Below, piece after piece: positions 8,196 through 17,023 of a DNA stretch of 64,000 nucleotides (position 1 is the stretch's first letter; every line of letters begins with the position of its first letter). The notes under the pieces were generated by a model, which saw only the letters and a program-made list of their open reading frames with translations, did no database searches and was not told the origin of the DNA. Position numbers and translations under genes: made by a program. This stretch comes from Neobacillus cucumis (GTDB lineage Bacteria; Bacillota; Bacilli; Bacillales; Cytobacillaceae): assembly GCF_016908975.1 (NCBI RefSeq), contig NZ_JAFBEX010000023.1:1-64000 (forward strand), read 5' to 3'.

Positions 8196-9454
8196 GATTT
8201 AACTCCAAGTTTACGATTCAATTTTTCACGGTCAAAACCGGCAATTTGTTTATATTTATTTGAGATTTCTACCAATTCCTCATAAGAAACCACATCTTCT
8301 AAATTGGTAAAGCCGTTAGGGGCACGTTCTTCAACAATTTGCATGACAACCTCTGGTCCATTTTGTCGATTAGACATGACGATATTGGCTGTGGCTCCTA
8401 ATCTAGTCTCTTCATAAACCTCCAATGCCCTTTCGGCTTCATGATGTTCTAAAATGGCTTCACCCAAGGCATCTGCATCAAGAATCGCTTGAGAAGCACC
8501 ATTTGAACCAATTGGATACATCGGATGTGCAGCGTCACCTAGTAAGGTGACTCGTCCAAATGTCCATTTCGGTATTGGATCACGGTCCACCATCGGAAAT
8601 TCATAAACCGCTTCGGTCTCTTCTATCAATTTTGGCACATTTAGCCAGCCAAAGTTCCAGGAAGCAAAGGCCGGAGCAAATTTCTCTTTATCAATTTTCC
8701 GATTCCAATCTGCACGAGAAGGCATTTCCTCGACCGTAAGTTCGGCAATCCAATTAACGAGTGAACTTCCTTCCGCTCTCTTTTCAGGACACACTGGATA
8801 TGCGACAAATTTTTGATCTTGATAACCCGCCATAATCATGGATCTTCCTGTTAAAAAAGGTGTTGATTCCGTAATGCCACGCCATAAAATCCGACCGCTG
8901 TATTTTGGGAGACCTTCATCTGGATAATAAAATTTCCTTACAACAGAATGAATACCGTCTGCTGCAATCATGATATCTGCATGATAGGACCCCAGACTCT
9001 CGCCGGTTTTTCGATTTTCAAATTGGGCTACTACCATGTCAGCAATGTTTTGGAAGGATTTCAAATGGTGTCCCGTATACACAGCTTCCTCCCCAATCTC
9101 CTTCTTAACTGCTTCTAATAAAAGCATTTGCAGCTTCCCACGATGGATCGAATATTGTGGCCAATGGTATCCTGCTTCTACCCCTCTGGCTTCTCGCCAG
9201 ATTTTCTGCCCGAATTTATTTACATACATTAGTTCCGCAGTCTGTAATCCAATTTTTTCCAGATCATCAACTAAACCTAATTCTGTTAATACCCTCACTG
9301 CATGTGGTAAAAGATTAATCCCCACACCTAGGGCTTTAATCGTTTCCACACTCTCAAAGACACGCACTGACACGCCAACGCGGTGAAGTTTGAGAGCAGT
9401 CACAAGCCCGCCAATGCCGCCGCCAACAATAAGAGCACTTTTGATATTCGTCAT
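8192..9454 (-). CDS. FAD-dependent aromatic monooxygenase (PhzS/salicylate hydroxylase-like)
   Basis: 420-residue class A flavoprotein. FAD-binding GGGIGGL at 11-17, the NADPH/FAD ADG motif near 165-167, and GDAAHP at 306-311 followed by PIGSNGAS, a form seen in PhzS-like flavin oxidoreductases. Ribosome site AAGGAGAG precedes the start. It probably hydroxylates an aromatic or heteroaromatic acid using NAD(P)H and O2. It forms a two-gene operon with the Dabb protein; no phenazine genes are nearby, so the substrate is unknown. Confidence 0.85.
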   Translation of the reverse strand: MTNIKSALIVGGGIGGLVTALKLHRVGVSVRVFESVETIKALGVGINLLPHAVRVLTELGLVDDLEKIGLQTAELMYVNKFGQKIWREARGVEAGYHWPQYSIHRGKLQMLLLEAVKKEIGEEAVYTGHHLKSFQNIADMVVAQFENRKTGESLGSYHADIMIAADGIHSVVRKFYYPDEGLPKYSGRILWRGITESTPFLTGRSMIMAGYQDQKFVAYPVCPEKRAEGSSLVNWIAELTVEEMPSRADWNRKIDKEKFAPAFASWNFGWLNVPKLIEETEAVYEFPMVDRDPIPKWTFGRVTLLGDAAHPMYPIGSNGASQAILDADALGEAILEHHEAERALEVYEETRLGATANIVMSNRQNGPEVVMQIVEERAPNGFTNLEDVVSYEELVEISNKYKQIAGFDREKLNRKLGVKS

Positions 9455-9593
9455 ACCTATCTCTCCTTGTTCTACATAACTTCTGATTATTCTAATTATT
9501 ACATAAATAAAAAATATATCAATATAAAAAACTAGTTAATAATAAATAGGAGAGAATCTATCACATAGATCCTCTCCAGCTTATGAAAAACGA

Positions 9594-10175
9594 TTAAATT
9601 GAACGAGTATTCTTTTTGTTTGAAGTCATGCTTGCCGAACCTTTGCTTAAAATAATATTTGCTGCAACAAACCCAAGAATGACTGCCACGACAATGGTGA
9701 TGATTGAACCTGTCATTGCCACTTTCACTGTCATTAGAAAAACAATAGCAAAAGCTAGCATGGTCATAACTAAGACTGAATTCCAAAGTACACGATCCCT
9801 TACCTTCTCTAATAAGCTATTCGTAGGCACGCTACTTTTTTCTGCCTTTGCTGCATGTAAGATAGTTTTTAATCGTCTCAGGTTAATGATAGGACCCATA
9901 AATGTCATTAAAATCAAGAGTGCCAGTGAAAAATCAATCCAAGCATTTTTCCATCCCCAACTGGAGAATACTAGGTATAAGCCAGGCACAATGATTAGGA
10001 TTACACTAAAAGGCAATAACCCATCCAGTTTTACAGCTAATGCTGCCCAATTTCGTAAATTTTCTGTTGTTTTTGAATGAAGCATGGAAACCATCGATAA
10101 TAAAGTGATTCCCACCGCGACAAACATAACCACAACCCCAATGATGTGTATAAATAAAACAATACTATAAAGCAA
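9594..10175 (-). CDS. DUF2269-like integral membrane protein
   Basis: 193 residues with about five hydrophobic spans and an N-terminal pattern LYSIVLFIHIIGVVVMFV containing a membrane histidine, as in DUF2269-type proteins. The start is TTG, placed by an AAGGGGG ribosome site 16 nt upstream; no ATG fits. Function unknown. It stands alone between the monooxygenase operon and a MATE gene. Confidence 0.65.
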   Translation of the reverse strand: MLYSIVLFIHIIGVVVMFVAVGITLLSMVSMLHSKTTENLRNWAALAVKLDGLLPFSVILIIVPGLYLVFSSWGWKNAWIDFSLALLILMTFMGPIINLRRLKTILHAAKAEKSSVPTNSLLEKVRDRVLWNSVLVMTMLAFAIVFLMTVKVAMTGSIITIVVAVILGFVAANIILSKGSASMTSNKKNTRSI

Positions 10176-10313
10176 CTTCCAATACCCCCTTATTTTTCCT
10201 TTCCCATTATATAAAATTTTTTCGTAGGGCGAAAGTCCTTTATTAAAAATATTTTGTTAAAATATGAGTATTTATCCCTAACTCTATAGGTTCATTCGCA
10301 AATGGCGTTCCAT

Positions 10314-10343
10314 GATAAAAGGCTGCCATTCGATAGCAGCCTT
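10314..10343 (-). terminator. Terminator of the MATE gene
   Basis: Stem AAGGCTGC/GCAGCCTT (10319-10326 with 10336-10343) followed on the minus strand by TTTTATC; 8 nt after the stop. Confidence 0.65.
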
Positions 10344-10351
10344 CTAAGTCA

Positions 10352-11746
10352 TCACACAAGTTTATGTGCATACCATTTCTTCCCTTTGAACCGCAAAGCA
10401 AAAATTAATGTCCGCATCCCCCATTCGATATTCATCGCTGCCCAAACACCGACAATCCCAAAACCGAAAGTGATTCCCAAGAGATACCCCAGAATAACTC
10501 TAAGCAGCCACATAGAAAGCAATGACGCAATCGATGTAAAGTTTGAATCGCCGGCTGCCCTTAATGCGGACGGCATAATAAAACTTGTTGGCCATAAAAG
10601 TGGATGCCCTACAGAAGAGATTAAGATTAGTGTAAAAATAGTCGAAATAATTTCCTCTGGCGGGCTGAAGAGCTTGACTAAAAATGGAAACAATGGCATT
10701 AATACTGCATCCGCTATCACAAACAGGACTGTTCCAAGTCCAATCATGGATATAATAAACTTCCTCGCATCCTGTACATTTCTTTTTCCTATACATTGCC
10801 CCACTACCGTTACAATTGCAATACTCAATGAATTGGGTCCGATCTGAAATAGCAATGCAATCGAATTCGCAATCGCATATGACGTCAATGCAAGTGTTCC
10901 TAACTGAACAATAAAGGTTTGCGTCAACAACTTTCCACCATTGAAAAATAACTGTTCTGCTGCAAAAGGAAGTCCGATAAACATGACTTTTTTTAAGATA
11001 GCAACATCAATATGTAAAGCATTTCTTAGTTTGAATTGAATGGATTCATTGTATTTTAAAATATAGATTAATGAAGCTACTACACCTATTAATCTTGCAA
11101 TAATAGTGGAAATGACAAGTCCTTCCACACCTATGTTGAAAAGAGTTATAAATAAGAGATTTAGTAAAGTATTGGTGACATTCATGATTAAAGATAGATT
11201 TAAACATGGTTTCGTCTCTCCAACACCTCTTAATGCCCCGGTTACGGCTTGAAAAATGGCGATAAGCGGATATGAGAGACAGCTGCCGATTAAATAAATT
11301 CGGGCTTCTTGAAAAACATGTGCTTCTGCTTTGCCAAATAAAAGGGACAATGTTGGCGTATGGAAGATAATAACCAATGCACTTAGAAGTACAGAAAAGA
11401 TGGTTACAGCTGAAATGGCCTGTGTAGCAGTTTTGGACACCATTTCCGGATTCCCGCTGCCTTTATATTGAGCCACCATAACCGTCCCACCTGTAGCTAC
11501 GGCAATAAAGACATTCACTAAAAAGATATTCAGTGAATCAACCATACTTACCGCACTAACAGCATCAACCCCAGCGGAGCTGATCATCGCAGTGTTTAGT
11601 AGACTCATAATGATCAAGAAAGATTGGTCTACAAAAATAGGCGTAATAATGGCAAATAATTTTTTGTAATCAAAGGATTCGCCAGTAAAAAACTTTTCCA
11701 ACAAAAAAACGGTTTTGGGTCTTAACTTCACTGCGAGTTTATTCAT
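10352..11746 (-). CDS. MATE-family efflux transporter
   Basis: 464-residue, 12-span cation/drug antiporter of the multidrug and toxin extrusion family. The two homologous halves are visible, with FVDQSFLIIMSLLNTAMIS opening the first and AAEQLFFNGGKLLTQTFIV opening the second, and the GGTVMVAQYKG segment is typical. It is monocistronic. It is only distantly like the second MATE protein at 18476-19840. Substrate unknown. Confidence 0.88.
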   Translation of the reverse strand: MNKLAVKLRPKTVFLLEKFFTGESFDYKKLFAIITPIFVDQSFLIIMSLLNTAMISSAGVDAVSAVSMVDSLNIFLVNVFIAVATGGTVMVAQYKGSGNPEMVSKTATQAISAVTIFSVLLSALVIIFHTPTLSLLFGKAEAHVFQEARIYLIGSCLSYPLIAIFQAVTGALRGVGETKPCLNLSLIMNVTNTLLNLLFITLFNIGVEGLVISTIIARLIGVVASLIYILKYNESIQFKLRNALHIDVAILKKVMFIGLPFAAEQLFFNGGKLLTQTFIVQLGTLALTSYAIANSIALLFQIGPNSLSIAIVTVVGQCIGKRNVQDARKFIISMIGLGTVLFVIADAVLMPLFPFLVKLFSPPEEIISTIFTLILISSVGHPLLWPTSFIMPSALRAAGDSNFTSIASLLSMWLLRVILGYLLGITFGFGIVGVWAAMNIEWGMRTLIFALRFKGKKWYAHKLV

Positions 11747-12011
11747 TACACGACACTTCTTTTCAATTTGTCAATTTAATATGGTTTATTATAGCATGAT
11801 TTTCGGAAGATGAAAGGGCTTTTACAGCTAGTTGTTAAAGAATAAATATCATGCTTTAGCATTGTTTTCCAAAAAATTATTACCATTTTTTGTTTCAAAT
11901 AGTCTATATTAATGATATGTAGGGTAATTAAAAAAAAGGCGCAAGGCAGGCGCTTTTCTTTATAAAGTTAAGAACCTAAATATCATTAATAAAACGATAC
12001 GGAGGTCAATC

Positions 12012-12482
12012 ATGTTTTTATCCTGTCCGATTTTGGCTGCACTTCTAGGAATGCTGATTGCACAATTTGTTAAGATACCCATACATTTTATTTCAACAAG
12101 AGAACTAAAATGGAATTTGATGTTTAGTACTGGCGGGATGCCTAGTTCTCATACATCAACCATTATCTCCTTAACAACAGCGATTGGGTTAATCTCGGGT
12201 TTTAAATCGAATGAGTTTGCTATTTGTGTTGTCGTTTCAGCCATTGTCATGCATGATGCAACGGGCGTCCGCCGTCATGCTGGATATCATGCGGAAATAT
12301 TAAATACGTTATTAGTCGACTTTAATTCATTAATTGAAACATTAAAGAATCCGAAAATAAAAAAGCCTGAGTCTCGAGAAAAACTGAAAGAATTATTGGG
12401 ACACCAGCCAATTGAAGTCTTTGGCGGAGCGATCACAGGAATCATTATTGGAGTCGTTACATATTTTCTATATCCGTTTTAA
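12012..12482 (+). CDS. yuiD: Divergent PAP2-family membrane protein YuiD
   Basis: 156-residue membrane protein of the divergent PAP2 (DUF212) family. The phosphatase-like motifs are GGMPSSHTS at 41-49 and HDATGVRRHAG at 81-91. A GGAGGT ribosome site precedes the ATG and a terminator follows. Length matches B. subtilis YuiD. An acid phosphatase activity on lipid or small phosphates is suggested by the family but not established. Confidence 0.85.
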   Translation: MFLSCPILAALLGMLIAQFVKIPIHFISTRELKWNLMFSTGGMPSSHTSTIISLTTAIGLISGFKSNEFAICVVVSAIVMHDATGVRRHAGYHAEILNTLLVDFNSLIETLKNPKIKKPESREKLKELLGHQPIEVFGGAITGIIIGVVTYFLYPF

Positions 12483-12500
12483 ATTTTGTTAACAGACATA

Positions 12501-12533
12501 ATCCACCCGAGAGTCACGGGTGGATCGTTTTTT
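12501..12533 (+). terminator. Terminator of yuiD
   Basis: Perfect 8-bp stem ATCCACCC/GGGTGGAT (12501-12508 with 12518-12525), then T-rich tail. Confidence 0.75.
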
Positions 12534-12544
12534 GATATCATGAT

Positions 12545-13543
12545 TTAAGCAAAACGATAATATATTAATAAGAAGGTTGCCAGTACGAAAATAAAGTTCA
12601 AGAAGACAAAGATAAATTGATCTATTTTTGTTTTGTGCATTTTAATTGGCGGGTTATAAAAAGATACGCCTTCAATAATGAAGATCAGTAACACAATATG
12701 AATCATAAAATGCCCGATCACTTCTGTCATGCCAAACAACATAGTTGTTGAAATAAATATACCTGTTACCACAAAACCTAATACTCTATTTAAAATACCA
12801 ACTACTAATAAATACCCAACAACAAATTCGATGAACGCAGCCATCATAACAAATAGATCTGGGGCAAATCCAAACGTAGGAACATGATGGTGTGCAACGA
12901 TATCCAAGGCCATATCAGGGTAAACCCATTTTTCCACTGCTACCCAGCTAAGTGATAATCCAGTTCCTAAATATAAAAACGGGAAACCTGCCTTTTCTAA
13001 CTTAGTATTTCCAACCAATAACACACCAATAATGGCTACATAAAAGCCGTAATCTAACATATGGAAAATGCCATGATGGACTGTAACATAAATAAATAAT
13101 CCCAATAGTATGCTTGCACCAATTTTGGTTGAGATATGATGTGGAATTAATAAAAATCCAATTGTAACCCATGTTAATATAACAGCAATTGTATTATGAA
13201 TATGGAATTCCGGTGCAAATAATGTACCATTAACCATTTGAATGATAAGTGCAGCGGCTGTTCCATATTTTAAAATATAACGAGAATACTTTCTTAAGCT
13301 AGATAGGCGGTCCTCCCATTTCTTCATTGGTCCCCATTCAACCATTTTAGGAATGATTAAGGTCAATGAAGCTAACACAACGGCAGCCAAAAGAGCAAAA
13401 AATAGAAACATTGGTGAAAGTATATGTTCAATCGATTCCTTGTGAGGCTTCACATTTGTGAACCACTTCACATGAGCCTCAGTAAAAAAGGGTGTCATAA
13501 TTAGTCCTAACATTAATAGTATCTGAAATAGCTTTTTCATCAT
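12545..13543 (-). CDS. His-rich membrane protein with signal peptide, DoxX/CopD-like, function unknown
   Basis: 332 residues. A signal peptide ends ...FFTEA, so cleavage after A23 would leave histidine as the first residue (HVKWF). About eight membrane spans follow with many histidines (HIHN, HHIS, VHHGIFH, AHHHVP, GHFMIH). The late region resembles DoxX-like proteins. Histidine clusters plus a possible N-terminal histidine suggest metal, perhaps copper, handling, but this is inference. An Fnr-type palindrome lies about 90 nt upstream of the start. Confidence 0.6.
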   Translation of the reverse strand: MMKKLFQILLMLGLIMTPFFTEAHVKWFTNVKPHKESIEHILSPMFLFFALLAAVVLASLTLIIPKMVEWGPMKKWEDRLSSLRKYSRYILKYGTAAALIIQMVNGTLFAPEFHIHNTIAVILTWVTIGFLLIPHHISTKIGASILLGLFIYVTVHHGIFHMLDYGFYVAIIGVLLVGNTKLEKAGFPFLYLGTGLSLSWVAVEKWVYPDMALDIVAHHHVPTFGFAPDLFVMMAAFIEFVVGYLLVVGILNRVLGFVVTGIFISTTMLFGMTEVIGHFMIHIVLLIFIIEGVSFYNPPIKMHKTKIDQFIFVFLNFIFVLATFLLIYYRFA

Positions 13544-13631
13544 TAAATCCCCCTAGTAACATTAACAACATGTTTATAGTGTTAATATACATGATAGATT
13601 AGTCCTAGGTTCGGCCTATTTTTGAACTTTT

Positions 13632-13647
13632 TGTGAAATGATTCACA
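13632..13647 (-). promoter_or_regulatory. Fnr/Crp-type operator
   Basis: TGTGAAATGATTCACA is a perfect TGTGA-N6-TCACA palindrome, the Fnr-type consensus of bacilli. It lies 89-104 nt upstream of the start of the His-rich membrane protein gene, roughly where an activator site would sit ahead of weak -10-like sequences near 13596-13607. It could act on the other side, but the next plus-strand gene starts 200 nt away. Confidence 0.5.
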
Positions 13648-13848
13648 TTTAAATAATAACAATCATATTCAGAATTACTAAGTCATGTTTTTATCAAAAA
13701 TATAAGTTACTCAAGTTCAATAACTGTATTTATTTTGTTTATTATGGTTCAATATATTGTGATTAAGCCTTCATTGAAGTCTAAAGGATTAATGATGGAT
13801 TTACTTTACCTTTTAGTTTTTTAAAATACATATAAGGAGGTTGAGAAC

Positions 13849-14160
13849 ATGATAAAAAGAATAATCATTCTTGTCGTACTTTCATCCATTTTATTAGTAT
13901 TAGTTAAATATCAGACATCTACTCCTGTTAACAATACAAGCACAAAAAGTGATGATTCTTCTAAATATACGACGATCGTTTATACGATAAGCAAAATTAA
14001 AGGTGATAAATATTATGGTAAAAGAAAAAATGGAAATGAAATCATTTTTTCTGCTAATAACATCACTTCAGGCGAAAAGATTCAAGTGAATGATCAAGTC
14101 ATCTGTTATTTTGATAAAAATGACTTAGGTGAAGGATTAGTAAAAGTAGAGAAAAAATAA
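13849..14160 (+). CDS. Small exported or membrane-anchored hypothetical protein
   Basis: 103 residues: a hydrophobic N-terminus (IIILVVLSSILLVLV) followed by a Ser/Thr/Asn-rich linker and a charged beta-rich domain. AAGGAGGT precedes the ATG at good spacing. It probably is anchored with its C-terminal domain outside. I do not recognise the family. Confidence 0.65.
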   Translation: MIKRIIILVVLSSILLVLVKYQTSTPVNNTSTKSDDSSKYTTIVYTISKIKGDKYYGKRKNGNEIIFSANNITSGEKIQVNDQVICYFDKNDLGEGLVKVEKK

Positions 14161-14190
14161 AATAATGTCCCCTTTCCTTTTCTTGAAAAT

Positions 14191-14239
14191 GAATGATTGA
14201 CCTCTGTTCATTTAATCTTTAAATGATCAAAGGTCATTC
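14191..14239. repeat. Imperfect inverted repeat between small genes
   Basis: GACCT arms with flanking GAAT/ATTC (14191-14203 with 14231-14239), enclosing a second small palindrome ATTTAATCTTTAAAT. There is no T-run, so it is not an obvious terminator. No function assigned. Confidence 0.3.
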
Positions 14240-14423
14240 AGCAGTTTCATTGTTCAAATTCCTTCATTCCTCCTCCATTAATCCTATCTTCCCTCTTTAA
14301 TTCGTTCCTTATTGTAATCCCATTCAAAGTGGATGGTTTATTTTTAGGTGAATTGGATGGTTAATTAATGATCCAGTTGCGCTAATATTAAATTAAAATA
14401 ACGAGTTATATTTGAGGTGAATT

Positions 14424-14615
14424 ATGGAGATTGCCTTCCTTTTGGTTACATTGATTTTGATTTTTTCTGTCGTCTCAACTTTGCTATTAACAAAGAAGCC
14501 AGACGAAAACTATAGAAGTTCAACCAAAAGAAATACGTTCAATTTGACTTTAATATATGTAGTGATTATTTTCTTAGCATTAATTTCTCTAGGGATATAC
14601 ATTTGGTTGACCTAG
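14424..14615 (+). CDS. Small two-span membrane protein
   Basis: 63 residues with two hydrophobic segments (about 3-22 and 40-62) joined by a basic loop, giving a hairpin topology. A GAGGTGA ribosome site precedes the ATG. It is followed 34 nt later by the YfmQ-like gene and may be cotranscribed. Family not recognised. Confidence 0.6.
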   Translation: MEIAFLLVTLILIFSVVSTLLLTKKPDENYRSSTKRNTFNLTLIYVVIIFLALISLGIYIWLT

Positions 14616-14649
14616 TAAATTTTATTATTAGTTTTGGAGATGATGTTAA

Positions 14650-15093
14650 ATGGTATGGACGATAATTTCATTAATACTCCTTGGTTTATTAAAGGTATTA
14701 GTAACTTGTCTTCCAACAGGTCCTGTGGAATGGCTAATTAAAAAATTTGAAACTCATTCAAAACTGAGTGATGACCATATCACCATAACTTTTGAAGGAA
14801 AACAAGTAAAAGGTAAAGACAAAACGACGCTTATTCATGATTTTAATGAAGCAATCTTTTTAGAGAAACACTATATCTATCCAGGGACTGAGGAATTATT
14901 TTTAAAGCCAGAGCACAGTGAACCTCCGGTCGTCATTGATACAAAGAAAGGTAAAAAAGATATTCGATTATTTTTGTATCGGTATAAGGATCGCATTGAT
15001 GTAGTGAAACAAGACAAGAAGAAAGTTGTGGCCTATAGTTTGCTTTCGGATCGTCTTCAATTATCACAAGAAAAAAAAGGGCTATCCGTATAG
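14650..15093 (+). CDS. yfmQ: YfmQ-family protein
   Basis: 147 residues, the length of B. subtilis YfmQ, with an N-terminal hydrophobic anchor and the segment PVEWLIKKFETH...HITITFEGKQV that I associate with that family. GGAG lies upstream of the ATG. The TAG stop codon is inside the stem of the following terminator, which is unusual. Function is unknown. Confidence 0.7.
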   Translation: MVWTIISLILLGLLKVLVTCLPTGPVEWLIKKFETHSKLSDDHITITFEGKQVKGKDKTTLIHDFNEAIFLEKHYIYPGTEELFLKPEHSEPPVVIDTKKGKKDIRLFLYRYKDRIDVVKQDKKKVVAYSLLSDRLQLSQEKKGLSV

Positions 15094-15103
15094 CCCTTTC
15101 TCT
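15068..15103. terminator. Bidirectional terminator containing the yfmQ stop codon
   Basis: Perfect 10-bp stem (15076-15085 with 15090-15099) with tetraloop CCGT; the minus strand continues into T8, so it serves the 44-codon gene that converges on it. The yfmQ stop (15091-15093) is in the right arm. Confidence 0.75.
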
Positions 15104-15105
15104 GT

Positions 15106-15240
15106 TTAAACTCCCCATTGTTTTATCACTTGCTCTTCTCCTATTTTATAAATTTCTTCCTTCGATTGATTTTTGTTTGCAATCACATTGGTTTGATATT
15201 TTTTTCCTTTAACTGTTACATAAATTGTATACATACACAT
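15106..15240 (-). CDS. Small hypothetical protein, 44 residues
   Basis: Begins ATG at 15240 behind GAGGAG (15251-15256) and ends 3 nt before the convergent terminator. The product is basic at the start (MYTIYVTVKGKKYQ) and acidic/helical at the end (SKEEIYKIGEEQVIKQWGV), soluble, with no signal. The good ribosome site, terminator and coding-like composition support a real gene. Function not known. Confidence 0.6.
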   Translation of the reverse strand: MCMYTIYVTVKGKKYQTNVIANKNQSKEEIYKIGEEQVIKQWGV

Positions 15241-15318
15241 TTTGTTTATTCTCCTCGTCATTAAGTATTTTTTTAATTTAATCTATTGTTAGTACCCATC
15301 CGTGAAATCGGTCATTAA

Positions 15319-15858
15319 TTATTTTGCCTCAATCAACCCATATCGCCCATCTTTACGTTTGTATACCACATTGGTTTGGTTTGAGTAAGCATCGGTAAAG
15401 ACATAGAAACTGTGACCAATTAGGTCCATTTGCAGAATAGCCTCCTCACTGTCCATTGGTTTAAGGTCAAATTGTTTCACTCTGACTATTTCTAACTGAT
15501 CCTCTTTTTCATTCTCTTCCATGTCGGTAGTGAAAGTGGCACAATATCCAACCCTATCACGAAATTTGCGATTTACTTTTGTTTTATTTTTACGAATTTG
15601 ACGTTCTAGCTTATCTAGGATTAAATCAATTGCTGCGTACAAATCAAGATTTGTTTCTTCGGCCCGTAAAACAAGCTGCGGCTGTACAATCGTTACTTCT
15701 ATCTTCGATGTTTTATCAGGATTAATCCTTAAATTTACGTGTGCACTTGTGTCATGTTTCTTGATTAAATGACGATCTAGCTTGGATACTTTCTTTTCAA
15801 CATACTCTAGAATAGCTGAAGTTACCTCTATGTTTTCACCACGGATATTAAAATTCAT
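15319..15858 (-). CDS. hpf: Ribosome hibernation promoting factor, long form
   Basis: 179-residue long-form Hpf (YvyD). The N-terminal S30AE/YfiA domain runs to about residue 100 (FNIRGENIEVTSAILEYVEKK), with the linker near 100-120 and the C-terminal dimerisation domain IVRVKQFDLKPMDSEEAILQMDLIGHSFYVF. It binds 70S ribosomes in stationary phase or stress and pairs them as 100S dimers. The C-terminal domain is complete. No clear sigma-B or sigma-H promoter could be read upstream. Confidence 0.95.
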   Translation of the reverse strand: MNFNIRGENIEVTSAILEYVEKKVSKLDRHLIKKHDTSAHVNLRINPDKTSKIEVTIVQPQLVLRAEETNLDLYAAIDLILDKLERQIRKNKTKVNRKFRDRVGYCATFTTDMEENEKEDQLEIVRVKQFDLKPMDSEEAILQMDLIGHSFYVFTDAYSNQTNVVYKRKDGRYGLIEAK

Positions 15859-16096
15859 ATTAAACTCTCCTTACAAATTTTTTATTTAGGTACAAACCTT
15901 CTTTTCGGAAGCAGTAATGGGTGTTTCTTAACCCTATGCCTGAATTATGCTCCCACAAACTGAATTAAGCTTGAAGGTAAGCTGAATGTTTCCTTAAAAA
16001 GCATCCAAAGTGTAAATTTTCCTTACTACTTTCTATTTGGTGAATTACATGATATGGAGTTTTTCACTAATAATAAGAAGGGAGGTTGCGAAGAAT

Positions 16097-16978
16097 ATGA
16101 ATTTTACCTGGATACTTGGACTACTTATTTTATCTCAGCCAGTGAACACGCATAACCAATTATTAATCACAAACAATGGACACCCTATCTCGAGCATTGA
16201 CCGTGCTAACTTTTCAATCAATTCGTCAGGATTACCGATTATGAATACGGAAAAGTTAAATCAATTAATGAATCAAATAGACCAGAAAGTTTCGAAAACA
16301 CCTAAAAATGCCATTATTGACAAGAACGGAAATATCATCCCCGAACAGGTCGGTTACCGCCTAAACCGTGAATTTTTCACAGAAAAAGTGTTTTCTTATT
16401 TTTTTAATAATGAATCAACAAATTTAGAAGTGCCCCTGCAAGCGGTTTATCCTAGTGTGGATAGCGAAATACTTGGAACGATTCGAAGTGAAAAAATTGG
16501 AGAATATATAACAACCTTTAATTCCAAAAATAGAGAAAGAAACCATAATATCTATCTTGCAGCAAAAGCGATTAATAATTTTGTTCTTTTTCCGGGTGAA
16601 ACCTTTTCATTTAATCAAGTAGTAGGAGAACGAACCGCTGGGAAAGGATATTTGCCAGCTACTGTCATTATTAAGGGAGAATTATCGGAGGATTTCGGTG
16701 GTGGAATTTGTCAGGTATCCTCTACCCTTTTCAACGCAATTGATAATGCTGGGTTAACCGTCATTCATCGATATTCACACAGTAGAGAAGTTTCATATGT
16801 CCCTCCACGAAGAGATGCCACTGTAAGTTGGAATGGCCCTGATTTAATTTTTAAAAATGAATATAATCAACCGATTCTCATTCAAGCAAAAATGTTACGG
16901 AATAAATTAAAAGTTGAGATTTATTCCTCGGATGTCATAACTTATAAGCCCAAAAGAGTACCATACCTGCGTTATTAA
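16097..16978 (+). CDS. VanW-family protein, exported
   Basis: 293 residues from the chosen ATG, which follows GGGAGG; 20 upstream in-frame codons lack a ribosome site. A hydrophobic N-terminus suggests export. The VanW core is clear: NHNIYLAAKAINNFVLFPGETFSFNQVVGERTAGKGY and FGGGICQVSSTLFNA. Despite the name this family is not itself shown to give vancomycin resistance; a cell-envelope role is likely. It is followed by a strong terminator. Confidence 0.85.
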   Translation: MNFTWILGLLILSQPVNTHNQLLITNNGHPISSIDRANFSINSSGLPIMNTEKLNQLMNQIDQKVSKTPKNAIIDKNGNIIPEQVGYRLNREFFTEKVFSYFFNNESTNLEVPLQAVYPSVDSEILGTIRSEKIGEYITTFNSKNRERNHNIYLAAKAINNFVLFPGETFSFNQVVGERTAGKGYLPATVIIKGELSEDFGGGICQVSSTLFNAIDNAGLTVIHRYSHSREVSYVPPRRDATVSWNGPDLIFKNEYNQPILIQAKMLRNKLKVEIYSSDVITYKPKRVPYLRY

Positions 16979-17016
16979 CAAAATCACCCCAAGTGCTGAA
17001 CTTGGGGTGATTTTAT
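16978..17016. terminator. Bidirectional terminator
   Basis: Stem of about 13 bp (AATCACCCCAAGT with ACTTGGGGTGATT, loop GCTGA) ending in TTTTATT; the minus side also has T/A-rich flank and serves the convergent small gene. Confidence 0.75.
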
Positions 17017-17023
17017 TACTGAT

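Noticed and set aside
13632-13647. CcpA cre site
   Set aside because: The palindrome lacks the central CG of cre sequences and fits the Fnr consensus exactly.
16097-16978. Vancomycin-resistance gene
   Set aside because: VanW-family proteins are common in bacilli without resistance, and no vanHAX genes are near.
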